Assembly (NCBI RefSeq): GCF_000282195.1
Contig: NZ_AKJT01000037.1
Location: forward strand, 30,099-94,098
Origin: Pseudomonas sp. GM18
Lineage (GTDB): Bacteria > Pseudomonadota > Gammaproteobacteria > Pseudomonadales > Pseudomonadaceae
DNA: 64,000 nt
Reading direction: 5' to 3'
A program made the position numbers and the translations under genes. The first letter of the stretch is position 1, and the number at the start of each line of letters is the position of its first letter. Positions 8,457 to 17,004 of the stretch are shown piece by piece. The notes beneath the pieces were generated by a model, which was given only the letters and a program-made list of their open reading frames with translations, did no database searches and had not been told where the DNA came from.

Positions 8457-9467
8457 TCAACGCTTGCGCATGAGGCCGATGAAAAACAACCCGCCAATCG
8501 CCGCCGTGGCCACGCCAATTGGCAAGTCTTCGGGGGCGATCAGCGTGCGCGCGGCGACATCGACCCACACCAGAAACACACTGCCCAGTAATACGCACAC
8601 CGGCAACAATCGTCGGTGTTCGGCCCCGACCAATCGACGGGCAATGTGCGGCACCATCAGCCCGACGAAACCAATCGAGCCACTGATCGACACCAACACC
8701 CCGGTCATCAGCGAGGCAATCAAAAACACCCGCAAGCGCACGGTGCGGGCATTGAGGCCCAGGGTCACGGCGGTCTGTTCGCCGGCCATCAACGCATTCA
8801 ACGGTCGGGCCATGCCCAACAGCAAAACCAGCCCCAGCAAGACACTGGCGGCCGGCACCGCAAGCAACTCCCAACGCGCCAGCCCGAGCCCGCCAAGCAT
8901 CCAGAACATCACCGCCGAACTTGCCCGGTGATCGCCGAGGAACAGCAGCAAATTGGCAATCGCCATCATCACGAACGACACAGCCACGCCGCACAACAGA
9001 AGCCGATCACTGTCCAGCCGCCCATTGCGATTGGCGATCATCAGCACGACCAACATGCTCAGCAGCGCGCCGATAAACGCCGCGATCGGCAAGGTCAGCA
9101 GGCCGACGATTTCACCGACATGCAGCACCACGATCACCGCGCCGAGGGTCGCGCCGGAGGTCACGCCCAACAAGTGCGGATCGGCCAGCGGATTGCGCGT
9201 CACCGCTTGCAGCACCGTGCCGATCAACGCCAGGCCGGCGCCCACCAGTGCGCCGAGCAACATGCGCGGCACGCGGATCAGCCAGACGATGTGTTCCTGG
9301 CCGGCTGTCCAGCTCTGCTCGCCAACACCGAAGGCCTTGTGCAGCAGAATCCGCCACACCACGTCCACTGGCACCCGCGCCGGACCGAAGCCCAACGACA
9401 CCACACACGACACCAGCAACAGCGCGCCGAGGGCCATCAGCAACAAGGCATAACGACGGTCAATCAT
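8457..9467 (-). CDS. FecCD/BtuC-type ABC transporter permease
   Basis: A 336-residue inner-membrane permease with about ten hydrophobic segments. The family phrases RVPRMLLGALVGAGLALIG, RNPLADPHLLGVTSGATLGA and SGSIGFVGLMVPHIAR mark the FecCD/BtuC family, which imports ferric siderophores, haem or cobalamin. Its ATG overlaps the stop codon of the binding-protein gene (ATGA), so it is the third gene of an ATPase-binding protein-permease operon. The same trio lies beside the cob genes in P. aeruginosa (PA2912-PA2914, from memory), which favours a corrinoid or metal-chelate substrate. The substrate is not proven by sequence. Confidence 0.9.
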   Translation of the reverse strand: MIDRRYALLLMALGALLLVSCVVSLGFGPARVPVDVVWRILLHKAFGVGEQSWTAGQEHIVWLIRVPRMLLGALVGAGLALIGTVLQAVTRNPLADPHLLGVTSGATLGAVIVVLHVGEIVGLLTLPIAAFIGALLSMLVVLMIANRNGRLDSDRLLLCGVAVSFVMMAIANLLLFLGDHRASSAVMFWMLGGLGLARWELLAVPAASVLLGLVLLLGMARPLNALMAGEQTAVTLGLNARTVRLRVFLIASLMTGVLVSISGSIGFVGLMVPHIARRLVGAEHRRLLPVCVLLGSVFLVWVDVAARTLIAPEDLPIGVATAAIGGLFFIGLMRKR

Positions 9468-10411
9468 TCGCCGTGGAAACCCTTGGCCAGGGTTTCGACC
9501 GCCAGCACGTTGTCGATTCCCGGCGTGGCCTGCACGTAAGGAATGACGATGAAGCGCTGGTTCTTGATCGCGTCCACCGATTGCAGGGCCTGGTTGTTCA
9601 GCAAAAACTGCTCCTTCTGTTCGGCGGTGACCTCGCCGTAATCGACGATCACGATGACCTGCGGATTACGCTCGACCACGTTCTCCCAGTTGACCCGGGT
9701 CCAGCTCGCCTCGACGTCATCGAGAATGTTACGCCCGCCGGCAGCATCGATCAGCGCTTGTGGCATGCCGAGGCGCCCGGAGGTCATGGCCCGGTCTTCA
9801 CCGCTGTCGTACAGAAATACCCGAGGCTTGTCGGTCGGCAGGTCCTTGTGCACCTCGGCGACTTGCTCCTGCATCTGGGCAATCACGGCATTGGCGCGAT
9901 CCTGCACGTCGAAGATTTTGCCGAGGTTGCGCAGGTCGTTGTAGGTGTCTTCCAGGCTGGCCGGCGGACGCTTCATCACGAACGCGCAGGACTCGGTCAA
10001 CTCATAGACATTGATCCCCAGCGGTTGCAAGGTTTGTGGCGTGAGGTCACCGCCCACGCGCATGCCGTAATCCCAACCGGCGAAGAAGAAATCGACGTTG
10101 GCGTTGAGCAGGGTTTCCACCGACGGGTACTTGGCCGCCAACTCCGGTAAGCCATCGAGGATGGTCTGCATCTCGGGCGTCACCGATTTCCATCCGGTCA
10201 CGCCGCTGTAGCCGGCCATCCTGGGTTTGAGACCGAGGGCGAGCATCATCTGGGTCATGTTGATGTCGTGGCTGACCGCGTGTTTCGGCGCTTGCTTGAA
10301 GGTGACTGCGCGATTGCAACTCTGAACCGTCAGCGGGTATTTCGTGGCCTCGGCGAAGGCATGGGCACTGCCCAGCAACAACGCGACGCAAAGCAGGGAA
10401 CGCAAAGTCAT
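9464..10411 (-). CDS. Periplasmic binding protein of a metal-chelate/cobalamin-type ABC importer
   Basis: A 315-residue protein with a cleavable signal peptide ending near SAHAFA. The FepB/BtuF-like fold is suggested by segments such as AVSHDINMTQMMLALGLKPRMAGYSG, shown here only in part as HDINMTQMMLALG, and by NPQVIVIVDYG. It would capture the ligand in the periplasm and deliver it to the permease encoded immediately downstream. Start and stop overlap the neighbouring genes by four bases on each side, a fully coupled operon. Class III binding proteins bind siderophores, haem or corrinoids; which one cannot be told from the sequence. Confidence 0.85.
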   Translation of the reverse strand: MTLRSLLCVALLLGSAHAFAEATKYPLTVQSCNRAVTFKQAPKHAVSHDINMTQMMLALGLKPRMAGYSGVTGWKSVTPEMQTILDGLPELAAKYPSVETLLNANVDFFFAGWDYGMRVGGDLTPQTLQPLGINVYELTESCAFVMKRPPASLEDTYNDLRNLGKIFDVQDRANAVIAQMQEQVAEVHKDLPTDKPRVFLYDSGEDRAMTSGRLGMPQALIDAAGGRNILDDVEASWTRVNWENVVERNPQVIVIVDYGEVTAEQKEQFLLNNQALQSVDAIKNQRFIVIPYVQATPGIDNVLAVETLAKGFHGE

Positions 10412-11196
10412 GGTTGGGTTATCCAGGTGATTCGTGGGTAGCCGTGCAAGGGGTGGTCATCGATCAGGGCGTCGACGCCGAACACGGTGTGCAGAAGGTG
10501 GGTGGTCAGGACTTCTTTGGGGGTGCCGCCGGCAATGATGCGACCGTGATGGATCACGTACAGCCGATCACAGAAGGCCGCCGCCAGATTGAGGTCGTGG
10601 ATGCTCGCCAGCGTGCCGATCTGCAGGCGTTTGACGAGCTGCAGCAGTTCCAGTTGATAGCGCGGGTCGAGGTGGTTGGTCGGCTCGTCGAGGATCAGCA
10701 ATTGCGGTTGCTGGGCCAGGGCGCGGGCGAGGATCACGCGCTGTTTTTCACCGCCGGACAGGGTGGCGAAGGCGTGGTCTTCGAAGCCTTTGAGTCCGAC
10801 TGATTCGAGGGCTTGGGTCGCGAGCTTTCGGTCTTCAAGCGTGTCGCCGTCGAACAGGCCTTTGTGCGGCGTGCGGCCCATGGCGACCACTTCCTCGACG
10901 GTCAGGCCGAAGGCATCGGGGAATTCCTGCAACACCACCGCAATGCGTTGCGCGCACCAGCGTGAGGATTGCTTCCAGACGTTGTGATGGTCGAGTTTTA
11001 CCTCGCCATGTTCCGGTTTACTGAAGCGATAGGCACACCGCAGCAGGCTGGTCTTGCCGCTGCCGTTGGGGCCGATTAACCCGACGAACTCACCCGCGGC
11101 CACGTGTAAGGAAGCGTCACGCAGCTGGAACTGGTGATGGCAGTGGCCGTGGCCCAGGGGTGTCCAGGCGAGGTTGGTGATGTTCAGCGAAGTCAT
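10408..11196 (-). CDS. ABC transporter ATP-binding protein, FepC/BtuD type
   Basis: A 262-residue ATPase with Walker A GPNGSGKTS, signature LSGGEKQR, Walker B LLILDEPTNHLD and a switch histidine in SIHDLNLAA. These are typical of the siderophore/cobalamin importer class. I chose the ATG at 11196 (MTSLNIT) because GGGA lies upstream at suitable spacing; a frame extension to 11220 reaches into the adjacent REP-like element and is unlikely to be translated. First gene of the ATPase-binding protein-permease operon. The promoter must lie within or beyond the repeat at 11210-11314. Confidence 0.9.
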   Translation of the reverse strand: MTSLNITNLAWTPLGHGHCHHQFQLRDASLHVAAGEFVGLIGPNGSGKTSLLRCAYRFSKPEHGEVKLDHHNVWKQSSRWCAQRIAVVLQEFPDAFGLTVEEVVAMGRTPHKGLFDGDTLEDRKLATQALESVGLKGFEDHAFATLSGGEKQRVILARALAQQPQLLILDEPTNHLDPRYQLELLQLVKRLQIGTLASIHDLNLAAAFCDRLYVIHHGRIIAGGTPKEVLTTHLLHTVFGVDALIDDHPLHGYPRITWITQP

Positions 11197-11209
11197 TTCA
11201 TTCCCAACG

Positions 11210-11314
11210 ATCGTTCCCACGCTCTGCGTGGGAACGCCACAATGGACGCTCTGCGTCCGCTTTGGGGACGCGGAGCGTCCCGGGCTGCATTCCCACGCAG
11301 AGCGTGGGAACGAT
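11210..11314. repeat. About 105-bp REP-like element, copy 1
   Basis: A chain of hairpins built on GTTCCCACGC/GCGTGGGAAC at both ends, with GGACGCTCTGCGTCC and GGGACGCGGAGCGTCCC inside. A second copy in the opposite orientation lies at 48921-49015. Elements of this kind are dispersed through intergenic spaces of P. fluorescens-group genomes. It fills the gap between the ABC ATPase gene and the PepSY gene. Confidence 0.8.
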
Positions 11315-11387
11315 CAATCGGCGGTGACGAAGAAAGATCGCGGCCGTCATTGTATTGGCTTTGCGCGTACGCGTATCTCGCCTGTTT

Positions 11388-12767
11388 TCATAATGAAGGT
11401 GAGGTGGATTCAGTTTGCCGGCCCAAGCGCGACAGCAGCACCCGATCCAATACCCACACGACAACCAGCGAAGCCCCCACCAACGGAAACATCACCGCCA
11501 GGGCGAACATGATGACCATCGCGGTTTTCCATTTCGGCAGGTCGTGACGCAACGGCGGCACACCGAACTTGCCCTGTGGCCGGCGCTTCCACCAGATCAC
11601 CACGCCGCTGACAGCACTGAGCAGAATCATCAGGCAGATCAGCAGCACGATGATCTGATTGAACGGGCCGAACATCTTGCCTTCGTGCAGCATCACGCCG
11701 ACTTCCGTGGCCCGGGCGACGTTGCTGTATTGCTGCCAGCGCACGTCGGCGAGGACGTCGCCGGTGTATTGGTCGACGTGCAGGGTGGCGTCGTTGCGCG
11801 GGTCGTCGGCGAACACCGCGATGGTGAACACACCGGTGGCGGTGGTGGGGAAGGTGATGCTGTAGCCGGGCTCGACCTTGCGCTGCACGGCAATGTTTTG
11901 CACGTCTTGCAGGCTGATGGTCGGCGCTGCCGGACCGGCCTGCGTGCCGGTGTGAGCCATGTGTTCGGTGTGGTCGCCGGACATTGGCATCGGCGTGTTT
12001 TCCATGGCCCACGGCACGGTCTGGCGCGTGGCGCTGTTGAGGCTGCGGGCCTCGACGTCGGATTTGGGCACGTCATTCCACATGGCGACCGGAAAGCGGT
12101 TCCAGAGGTCGGCGTATTGCTTGCCCCAGAAGCCGGTCCAGGTCATGCCGCTGAGCAGCATCACCAGCAACAAGGCCGCGCCCCAGAACCCGGTTACCGC
12201 GTGCAGGTCACGCCACAGCACGCGGCCGCGACTGTTCAAGCGCGGCCAGAGAATGCCGGCGCTCTGGCCACGCGGCCACCACAGAAAAACGCCGGAGACC
12301 ACCAACACCACACCCCAACCGGCGGCCAGCTCCACCAGCCGATCTCCGACGGTGCCGATCATCAACTCGCCGTGAATCGAGCGTGCGAGCGCCTGCAGAT
12401 TGTTCTTCGCATCCTGCTCGCCGAGGATGTCGCCGTGGTACGGATCGATGAACACGTTCAGTTCATGACCTTCATTGATCACCACAAATTGCGCGCTGCG
12501 TTCGGCGTTGACCGGCGGCAGGTATTGTTTGATCCGGGCTTGTGGATACGCTTCTTTCACCCGTTTGAGCAGGTCGTCGGCGGCCACGGTGTGATGACCG
12601 GCCGGGATGTTCATCAGGCTGCCGTACATCAATGGATCGAGTTGTGGTTTGAACAGGTAAACGATGCCGGTCAGGGCCAGCATCACCATGAATGGCGCGA
12701 CGAACAGGCCGGCATAGAAATGCCAGCGCCAGGCCAGGTTGTAGAAGTTCGGTTTGGGCTGTTTCAT
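11388..12767 (-). CDS. PepSY-associated transmembrane protein (PiuB-like)
   Basis: A 459-residue inner-membrane protein with four main membrane segments: near residues 15-40, about 140-165, about 190-215, and a C-terminal pair. PepSY-type periplasmic stretches lie between them. The phrase WHFYAGLFVAPFM, an HAVTGFWGA segment and WWPRG are typical of the PepSY_TM family, often found beside TonB-dependent receptors and implicated in reductive metal release. A Met/His-rich loop (MPMSGDHTEHMAH) suggests copper contact. Start ATG at 12767 with GGAG upstream. It lies directly downstream of the OprC-like receptor, so a role in copper acquisition or handling is inferred. Confidence 0.85.
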   Translation of the reverse strand: MKQPKPNFYNLAWRWHFYAGLFVAPFMVMLALTGIVYLFKPQLDPLMYGSLMNIPAGHHTVAADDLLKRVKEAYPQARIKQYLPPVNAERSAQFVVINEGHELNVFIDPYHGDILGEQDAKNNLQALARSIHGELMIGTVGDRLVELAAGWGVVLVVSGVFLWWPRGQSAGILWPRLNSRGRVLWRDLHAVTGFWGAALLLVMLLSGMTWTGFWGKQYADLWNRFPVAMWNDVPKSDVEARSLNSATRQTVPWAMENTPMPMSGDHTEHMAHTGTQAGPAAPTISLQDVQNIAVQRKVEPGYSITFPTTATGVFTIAVFADDPRNDATLHVDQYTGDVLADVRWQQYSNVARATEVGVMLHEGKMFGPFNQIIVLLICLMILLSAVSGVVIWWKRRPQGKFGVPPLRHDLPKWKTAMVIMFALAVMFPLVGASLVVVWVLDRVLLSRLGRQTESTSPSL

Positions 12768-12833
12768 TTCGAGTGCTCCGCTAGGCTTGGATCTTTTAGT
12801 TGTTTGTTGCGGTTGCTGCGCAACCGATCGCGG

Positions 12834-12883
12834 GCAAGCCCGCTCCCACATGGACGGTGTTGAACCTGTGGGAGCGGGCTTGC
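12834..12883. repeat. REP palindrome (GCAAGCCCGCTCCCACA type)
   Basis: Perfect 17-bp inverted arms at 12834-12850 and 12867-12883 separated by 16 bp, of the very common Pseudomonas REP type reading TGTGGGAGCGGGCTTGC. It lies between the receptor gene and the PepSY gene and may shape transcript stability or termination. Confidence 0.85.
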
Positions 12884-12908
12884 TCCGGGCGGCGTTCCGA
12901 CGATGCTC

Positions 12909-15026
12909 TTAGAAACTCATGTCGACCTTGGTCCAGAGCGTGCGCCCCGGTTCGTTGATGGCTTGCGGATCATTGGCCGGGAAGCCGAAACCGGCGTTGC
13001 CGGCAAGGTTCAAGTGTTCGGCGTAGGCCTTGCCAAACAAGTTGTCGACGCCGCTGCTGACCTTCCAGTTCTTATTGATCCGGTATGCGCCGTTAAGCGA
13101 GAACACGCCAAAACCCGAGCTCTTGTCGAAGTCTTTGCCGACCACGTTGCCCTTGTTCTGGTCGATGCGGTTCTGCGTCGCGACCACCCGCCACAAGGCG
13201 CCGGCGCTCCAGTTGTCTGCGCTGTAGGTCAGGCCGAAACGCGCATCCAGCGGTGGCATCTGCGGCAGGGCAGTGCCGTCGCTGCTGTTCTTGCCCCAGG
13301 CGTAGGCCAGGGTCGCGTCGGCTTTCCAGTTGGTCGTCAGCTTGTAGGCCGCACCGAGTTCGCCGCCCATGATTCGCGCGTCGATGTTCTCGGCTTGCGA
13401 GGTCATGCCCATCATTCCCGGCGTGTAGTTGAACAGGATGTAGTCACGCACCTGCCCGACGTAACCCGAGGCCCAGGCTTCGAGGTCTGCGGTCTTGTAT
13501 TGCAGGCCGAAGTCGAGCTGGGTGGTTTTTTCCGGCTTGATCGAGTCGAACGCATTCACCGAACCGGCAGGGCCGGACTTGGGTGAAAACAGCTCCCAGT
13601 AATCCGGGAAACGCTGGGCATGGCCGAGGCCCGCATACAGCGTGGTCGGGCTGTCGGCCAGGTCATGCTCGTAACGCACGAAACCGCTGGGCAGTGTGTC
13701 GGCGCGGGTGTCATCGGCGGTCGGGTTGGGGCGGGCCATCATCCCGGAGCCGATGGTCTGCCGATAATCCTTGGCCGAAGCGCGGTCCAGTCGTGCGCCG
13801 GTGATCAGTCGATCACTGTCGGCGGCGTACCAGGTCAGTTCGCTGAACACGCCGTAGTTGTGGAAGTCGGCGTCTTTTTCGCGGGGCACATCCTTGTAGG
13901 TGTCGACGCCCATGGCGCTGCGTCGGCGGTGCTCGTTGGTCTGCGCATCCAGGCCACTGATCAGCTGCACATCGGCCCAGCGCCAAGTGGCTTTAATCCG
14001 CGCACCGAGGGTCCGGCGGTCGACGTTGGAAGCCATCGGGCCGGCCATCATCCCGGTGCCAGACGGCGTGCGCAGGGTGTAGTTGTCCATCACGTGGTCG
14101 GCGTAGTTGTAGTAGACCTGCGCCTCGACCTTATCCAGCACCTCACCGATGTTCGACTGCTCGAAGCGCAGGCCGAGGCTTTCGCGCAAGAACTGCGAAC
14201 CGTCCATGCCGCGCCCGGCGTAACGGGCTTCGCCGTCGCCCTTGCCGGCGGTCAGTTCCAGCAGGGTATCGGCGTTCGGGGTCCAGCCGAGCGCTACATC
14301 ACCGTTCCACTTGTCGTAGCGCGAGGGCACGGTGTCGTTGTTGCCGTCCTTGTAGTCATCGGAATGCGCGGTGTTGCCGATCACGCGCACGTAACCCAGC
14401 GGCCCGCCGGCAGCGGCGTCCAGCACTTTGTCGAAGCGGCCGTTGGAGCCGGCCAATACGCTGGCATTCACCCGGGTACCGAGTTCGCCGAAGCTTTCCG
14501 GTTCTCGGTCGAACAGGATGGTGCCGGCCGATGCACCGGGGCCCCAGAGCACGGTTTGCGGGCCTTTGATCACGGTGAGTTTGTCGTAGGTTTCCGGTGA
14601 AATGTACGAGGTCGGCGCGTCCATCCGGCCGGGGCAGGCGCCGAGCATCATGCCGCCGTTGGTGAGGATATTCAGGCGCGAGCCGAACATGCCGCGCAGC
14701 ACCGGATCGCCGTTGGTGCCGCCGTTGCGCACCAGGGCGAAGCCAGGGATGGTTTTCAGATAATCGCCACCGTCGCTGGCCGGCACCGGTTGGCGTGGGT
14801 CCTTGGGGTTGGTGACCACGGTCAGCGGCGAGCTCGGCGCGATGGCGGTGATCACCGTCGGGCTCAGTTCTTCGGTGTGGCCGGCGTGTTCATCAGCCAG
14901 CACCATTGGAGTCAGCAGCAAGCCGCAAAGAGCGGCGGTGGCCTGCCTGAGGCGAACGCGGGATGGGTTCAGGGCAAAAAAAGCCTGGGCAGCGCCCAAA
15001 CGTGTGTCAGCAGAAAACCTGGACAT
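12909..15026 (-). CDS. oprC: TonB-dependent copper receptor, OprC/NosA type
   Basis: A 705-residue outer-membrane beta-barrel receptor. After a signal peptide ending near MVLA, a histidine-bearing N-terminus (DEHAGH) leads into a plug domain: GGDYLKTIPGFALVRNGG, LRGMFGSRLNI, VIKGPQTVLWGPGA. The barrel ends in a terminal phenylalanine (KVDMSF), as outer-membrane proteins do. Methionine clusters such as TGMMAGPM, SGMMARP and PGMMGMTS, and the NGGMMLGACPGRMD segment, resemble the copper-binding features of OprC. I chose the ATG at 15026 over one at 15038 because GGAAA is well spaced before it. Surrounding copper genes (PCuAC chaperone, DUF2946 proteins, PepSY) support copper import. Repression by copper is likely but no operator was identified. 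Confidence 0.9.
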   Translation of the reverse strand: MSRFSADTRLGAAQAFFALNPSRVRLRQATAALCGLLLTPMVLADEHAGHTEELSPTVITAIAPSSPLTVVTNPKDPRQPVPASDGGDYLKTIPGFALVRNGGTNGDPVLRGMFGSRLNILTNGGMMLGACPGRMDAPTSYISPETYDKLTVIKGPQTVLWGPGASAGTILFDREPESFGELGTRVNASVLAGSNGRFDKVLDAAAGGPLGYVRVIGNTAHSDDYKDGNNDTVPSRYDKWNGDVALGWTPNADTLLELTAGKGDGEARYAGRGMDGSQFLRESLGLRFEQSNIGEVLDKVEAQVYYNYADHVMDNYTLRTPSGTGMMAGPMASNVDRRTLGARIKATWRWADVQLISGLDAQTNEHRRRSAMGVDTYKDVPREKDADFHNYGVFSELTWYAADSDRLITGARLDRASAKDYRQTIGSGMMARPNPTADDTRADTLPSGFVRYEHDLADSPTTLYAGLGHAQRFPDYWELFSPKSGPAGSVNAFDSIKPEKTTQLDFGLQYKTADLEAWASGYVGQVRDYILFNYTPGMMGMTSQAENIDARIMGGELGAAYKLTTNWKADATLAYAWGKNSSDGTALPQMPPLDARFGLTYSADNWSAGALWRVVATQNRIDQNKGNVVGKDFDKSSGFGVFSLNGAYRINKNWKVSSGVDNLFGKAYAEHLNLAGNAGFGFPANDPQAINEPGRTLWTKVDMSF

Positions 15027-15110
15027 GACAATTTCCATCGAACAGTCGTAAACGACACGGCCGGCAGCCTGCGGCTGTCTTCTAAACCGTGTGAGATCGG
15101 AGGTGGGTGT

Positions 15111-15569
15111 TTACGCGACGATGGGCGGGGCGCGGGTGCGGGCGCCGGGGAAGAAGGGTTGCCGGGCGTGGCCCAGGCGGGTGGAGGGTGTGGTGAAGGT
15201 GGTGGCGGGCGGTGTGTCGAACGCGGTGAATGAAGCGCCACTGGTGAGCGCCGGGCAATTGAACAGCAGGCTGCAATAGCCGCATTTTTCCCACAGCGCG
15301 TGATGCTCGGCTGTCGGCCGGCAGTGTTCGGCGGCGGGTTGTGCGTCGTGGTCGGCATGCTCCATCGCCGACATGTCCATGCTCATGTCCATCGACATGT
15401 TCATGGACATGTTTGTAGAAGCAGGCGCGCGCGAATCCATCGGCATCGACTGAGAAATCAGCGGGCCGATAAAGATCATCAGCATGGCGAACAGGCTGAT
15501 CCAGCTGCCGCGGGTCAGGCTCATTGGCTGACGGCGGTGCACGGATGGCCTGGCGCTATGCGGGCGCAT
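15111..15569 (-). CDS. DUF2946 protein with methionine-rich repeat
   Basis: About 152 residues, with an N-terminal membrane/signal segment (SLFAMLMIFIGPLISQS) followed by a striking MxM series (NMSMNMSMDMSMDMSAMEH), and then the DUF2946 core WEKCGYCSLLFNCPAL. Met, His and Cys residues suggest periplasmic copper binding. The start is uncertain: ATG at 15569 was chosen; TTG at 15581 and ATG at 15524 are alternatives. It lies between the PCuAC chaperone and OprC on the same strand, an arrangement that suggests delivery or sensing of copper. The family function is not established. Confidence 0.8.
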   Translation of the reverse strand: MRPHSARPSVHRRQPMSLTRGSWISLFAMLMIFIGPLISQSMPMDSRAPASTNMSMNMSMDMSMDMSAMEHADHDAQPAAEHCRPTAEHHALWEKCGYCSLLFNCPALTSGASFTAFDTPPATTFTTPSTRLGHARQPFFPGARTRAPPIVA

Positions 15570-15590
15570 AGGCGTTTTCAACGGGGGCGA

Positions 15591-16070
15591 TTACTGGGCG
15601 TGCATGTGCTCTTGCATGCCGTCCGGTGCCTTTTTCTGCACCGAGACCTCGACCGTCACATCGCCGGACTTCTCGAAGTGCATCGTCAGCGGGAAGCGCT
15701 TGCCGTCGCTCAACTGGCTGCGGTCTTTCAACTCCAGCAGCATCACGTGGTACGCCATCGGCGCGAAGGTAACTTCGCCGCCAGCCGGAATCTCGACGCT
15801 GGGCACTTGCTGCATTTTCATCAGGTCGTTTTGCATTACATGTTCGTGCAGCTCGGCCTTGCCGGATATCGGCGATCCGACGCTGAGCAGTCGGTCAGCG
15901 GTTTTGCCCTTGTTGTGAATCACGAAATACGCCGCGACGGTGGGCGCATTGGGCGGCAGCTCCTGCGACCACGGATGGGCGATCTCAAGTTCGCCAACCT
16001 TGTACTCGTGGGCATTGGCAAAACAGGCAGGCAGCAGCAACACAGCCAGGACGATGAGTTTGTTCAACAT
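15591..16070 (-). CDS. Periplasmic copper chaperone PCu(A)C
   Basis: A 159-residue exported protein (signal peptide ending FANA) of the PCuAC/DUF461 family. The copper-binding pattern of H, M, H and M is visible as HEHVMQNDLMKM followed by APMAYHVMLL, and a His/Met tail (MQEHMHAQ) could supply extra ligands. In other bacteria such proteins deliver Cu(I) to the CuA/CuB sites of cytochrome oxidase. ATG at 16070 with GGAGA upstream. It is flanked by two DUF2946 genes and followed by the OprC receptor gene on the same strand, probably one copper-responsive operon. Confidence 0.92.
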   Translation of the reverse strand: MLNKLIVLAVLLLPACFANAHEYKVGELEIAHPWSQELPPNAPTVAAYFVIHNKGKTADRLLSVGSPISGKAELHEHVMQNDLMKMQQVPSVEIPAGGEVTFAPMAYHVMLLELKDRSQLSDGKRFPLTMHFEKSGDVTVEVSVQKKAPDGMQEHMHAQ

Positions 16071-16118
16071 GGCAGTTCTCCAGAACGATTCAAAACGCAG
16101 GTCAATTGCGAGAAGGAA

Positions 16119-16517
16119 TCACACCAGAGGGGACGCGCGGGGGTTGAGACTGGGCCATTGCTGGCGCGGTGTCGGTGTGTCGAGCGTGGCAGGCGGCACG
16201 CTTCGATTGGCGTCGAATCGTGCGTAATACAATTGCGGCGCATGCCCCGGCAACGCCACCAACGGCGCGGAGCCCGAGCAACACCAGCAATGCTGCATGT
16301 TGGAATGATCGTCGTTCTGCGGCGTTTTCTGTTCGATGTCGCCCAGGGAAATCGCCACCAGCTTCGTGCCGCTGGAAGAGCAGAAGCTGCCCCACAACAA
16401 CTGCTCGGCAGGTGATTTCGCCGTTTGGGCCATCGCTCCGGACATCGGCATGGCGAGCATGTTGAACAGCACTGCAAAGCAGGCGATCCAGGCAAATGCG
16501 AGCCGTTGTCGGGACAT
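16119..16517 (-). CDS. DUF2946 family protein
   Basis: A 132-residue protein with an N-terminal signal/membrane segment (AWIACFAVLFNMLAMPMSG) and a CSSSG...MQHCWCCSG cysteine pair arrangement typical of DUF2946. It is the first gene of the copper cluster transcribed leftward, 48 bases upstream of the PCuAC gene. Family function is unknown; its repeated occurrence next to PCuAC and copper receptors suggests involvement in copper handling. Confidence 0.8.
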   Translation of the reverse strand: MSRQRLAFAWIACFAVLFNMLAMPMSGAMAQTAKSPAEQLLWGSFCSSSGTKLVAISLGDIEQKTPQNDDHSNMQHCWCCSGSAPLVALPGHAPQLYYARFDANRSVPPATLDTPTPRQQWPSLNPRASPLV

Positions 16518-16565
16518 GGGACAGATCCGTTTGAGTGGGCGATCAGGCGCGGCTATTTAGCCTGA

Positions 16566-16877
16566 TCAGGGGCGATAAGTAAAAAGACCGCGTGCGGTGT
16601 GGTGTCGCAGCGCGTCAGTCAGCATACCGAGCAGCCGGCGCGCAAGCTCAGCCTCGCCGTTTTGAAAGAGTGTAGCGACTTCGACTCTTAATGCTTGCGC
16701 GAATTGAGGGTCACTTTGGATTCTTGCCCGGATTGTGTGTTTGACATCTCTGAGCGCTACACGATTGAAGCTTCCATCGCCTGAGTCTTCCTCTTCGCAG
16801 GCCTTGATGTAGTGCCACATATCGGCAGGCGTCAGGAGAAACTCAGTGATATCGAAGCGAGTGAATTTTTCAGTCAT
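16566..16877 (-). CDS. Small protein with antidote-like N-terminus
   Basis: A 103-residue soluble protein beginning MTEKFTRFDITEFLLTPADM. The opening (FD-x-EFL...YIKACEEEDSGDGSFNRVALRDV) resembles the N-terminus of HigA-like addiction-module antidotes, but I cannot make out the helix-turn-helix those proteins carry. No toxin gene lies next to it: cobK is upstream and the DUF2946 gene downstream, both on the same strand. ATG at 16877 with GGCGG upstream. Real gene likely; function unassigned. Confidence 0.55.
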   Translation of the reverse strand: MTEKFTRFDITEFLLTPADMWHYIKACEEEDSGDGSFNRVALRDVKHTIRARIQSDPQFAQALRVEVATLFQNGEAELARRLLGMLTDALRHHTARGLFTYRP

Positions 16878-17004
16878 CCGCCATTCCCCGTTACATGGGT
16901 GGGGCTTGAAATATGAGGGTTGGGTTGTGAGCCCACAAGTCAGTCGATTTGGATGATGTTGTGCGTTAGGTCCGATGGATATGTAGGGGGGTGCACATTT
17001 TCTG

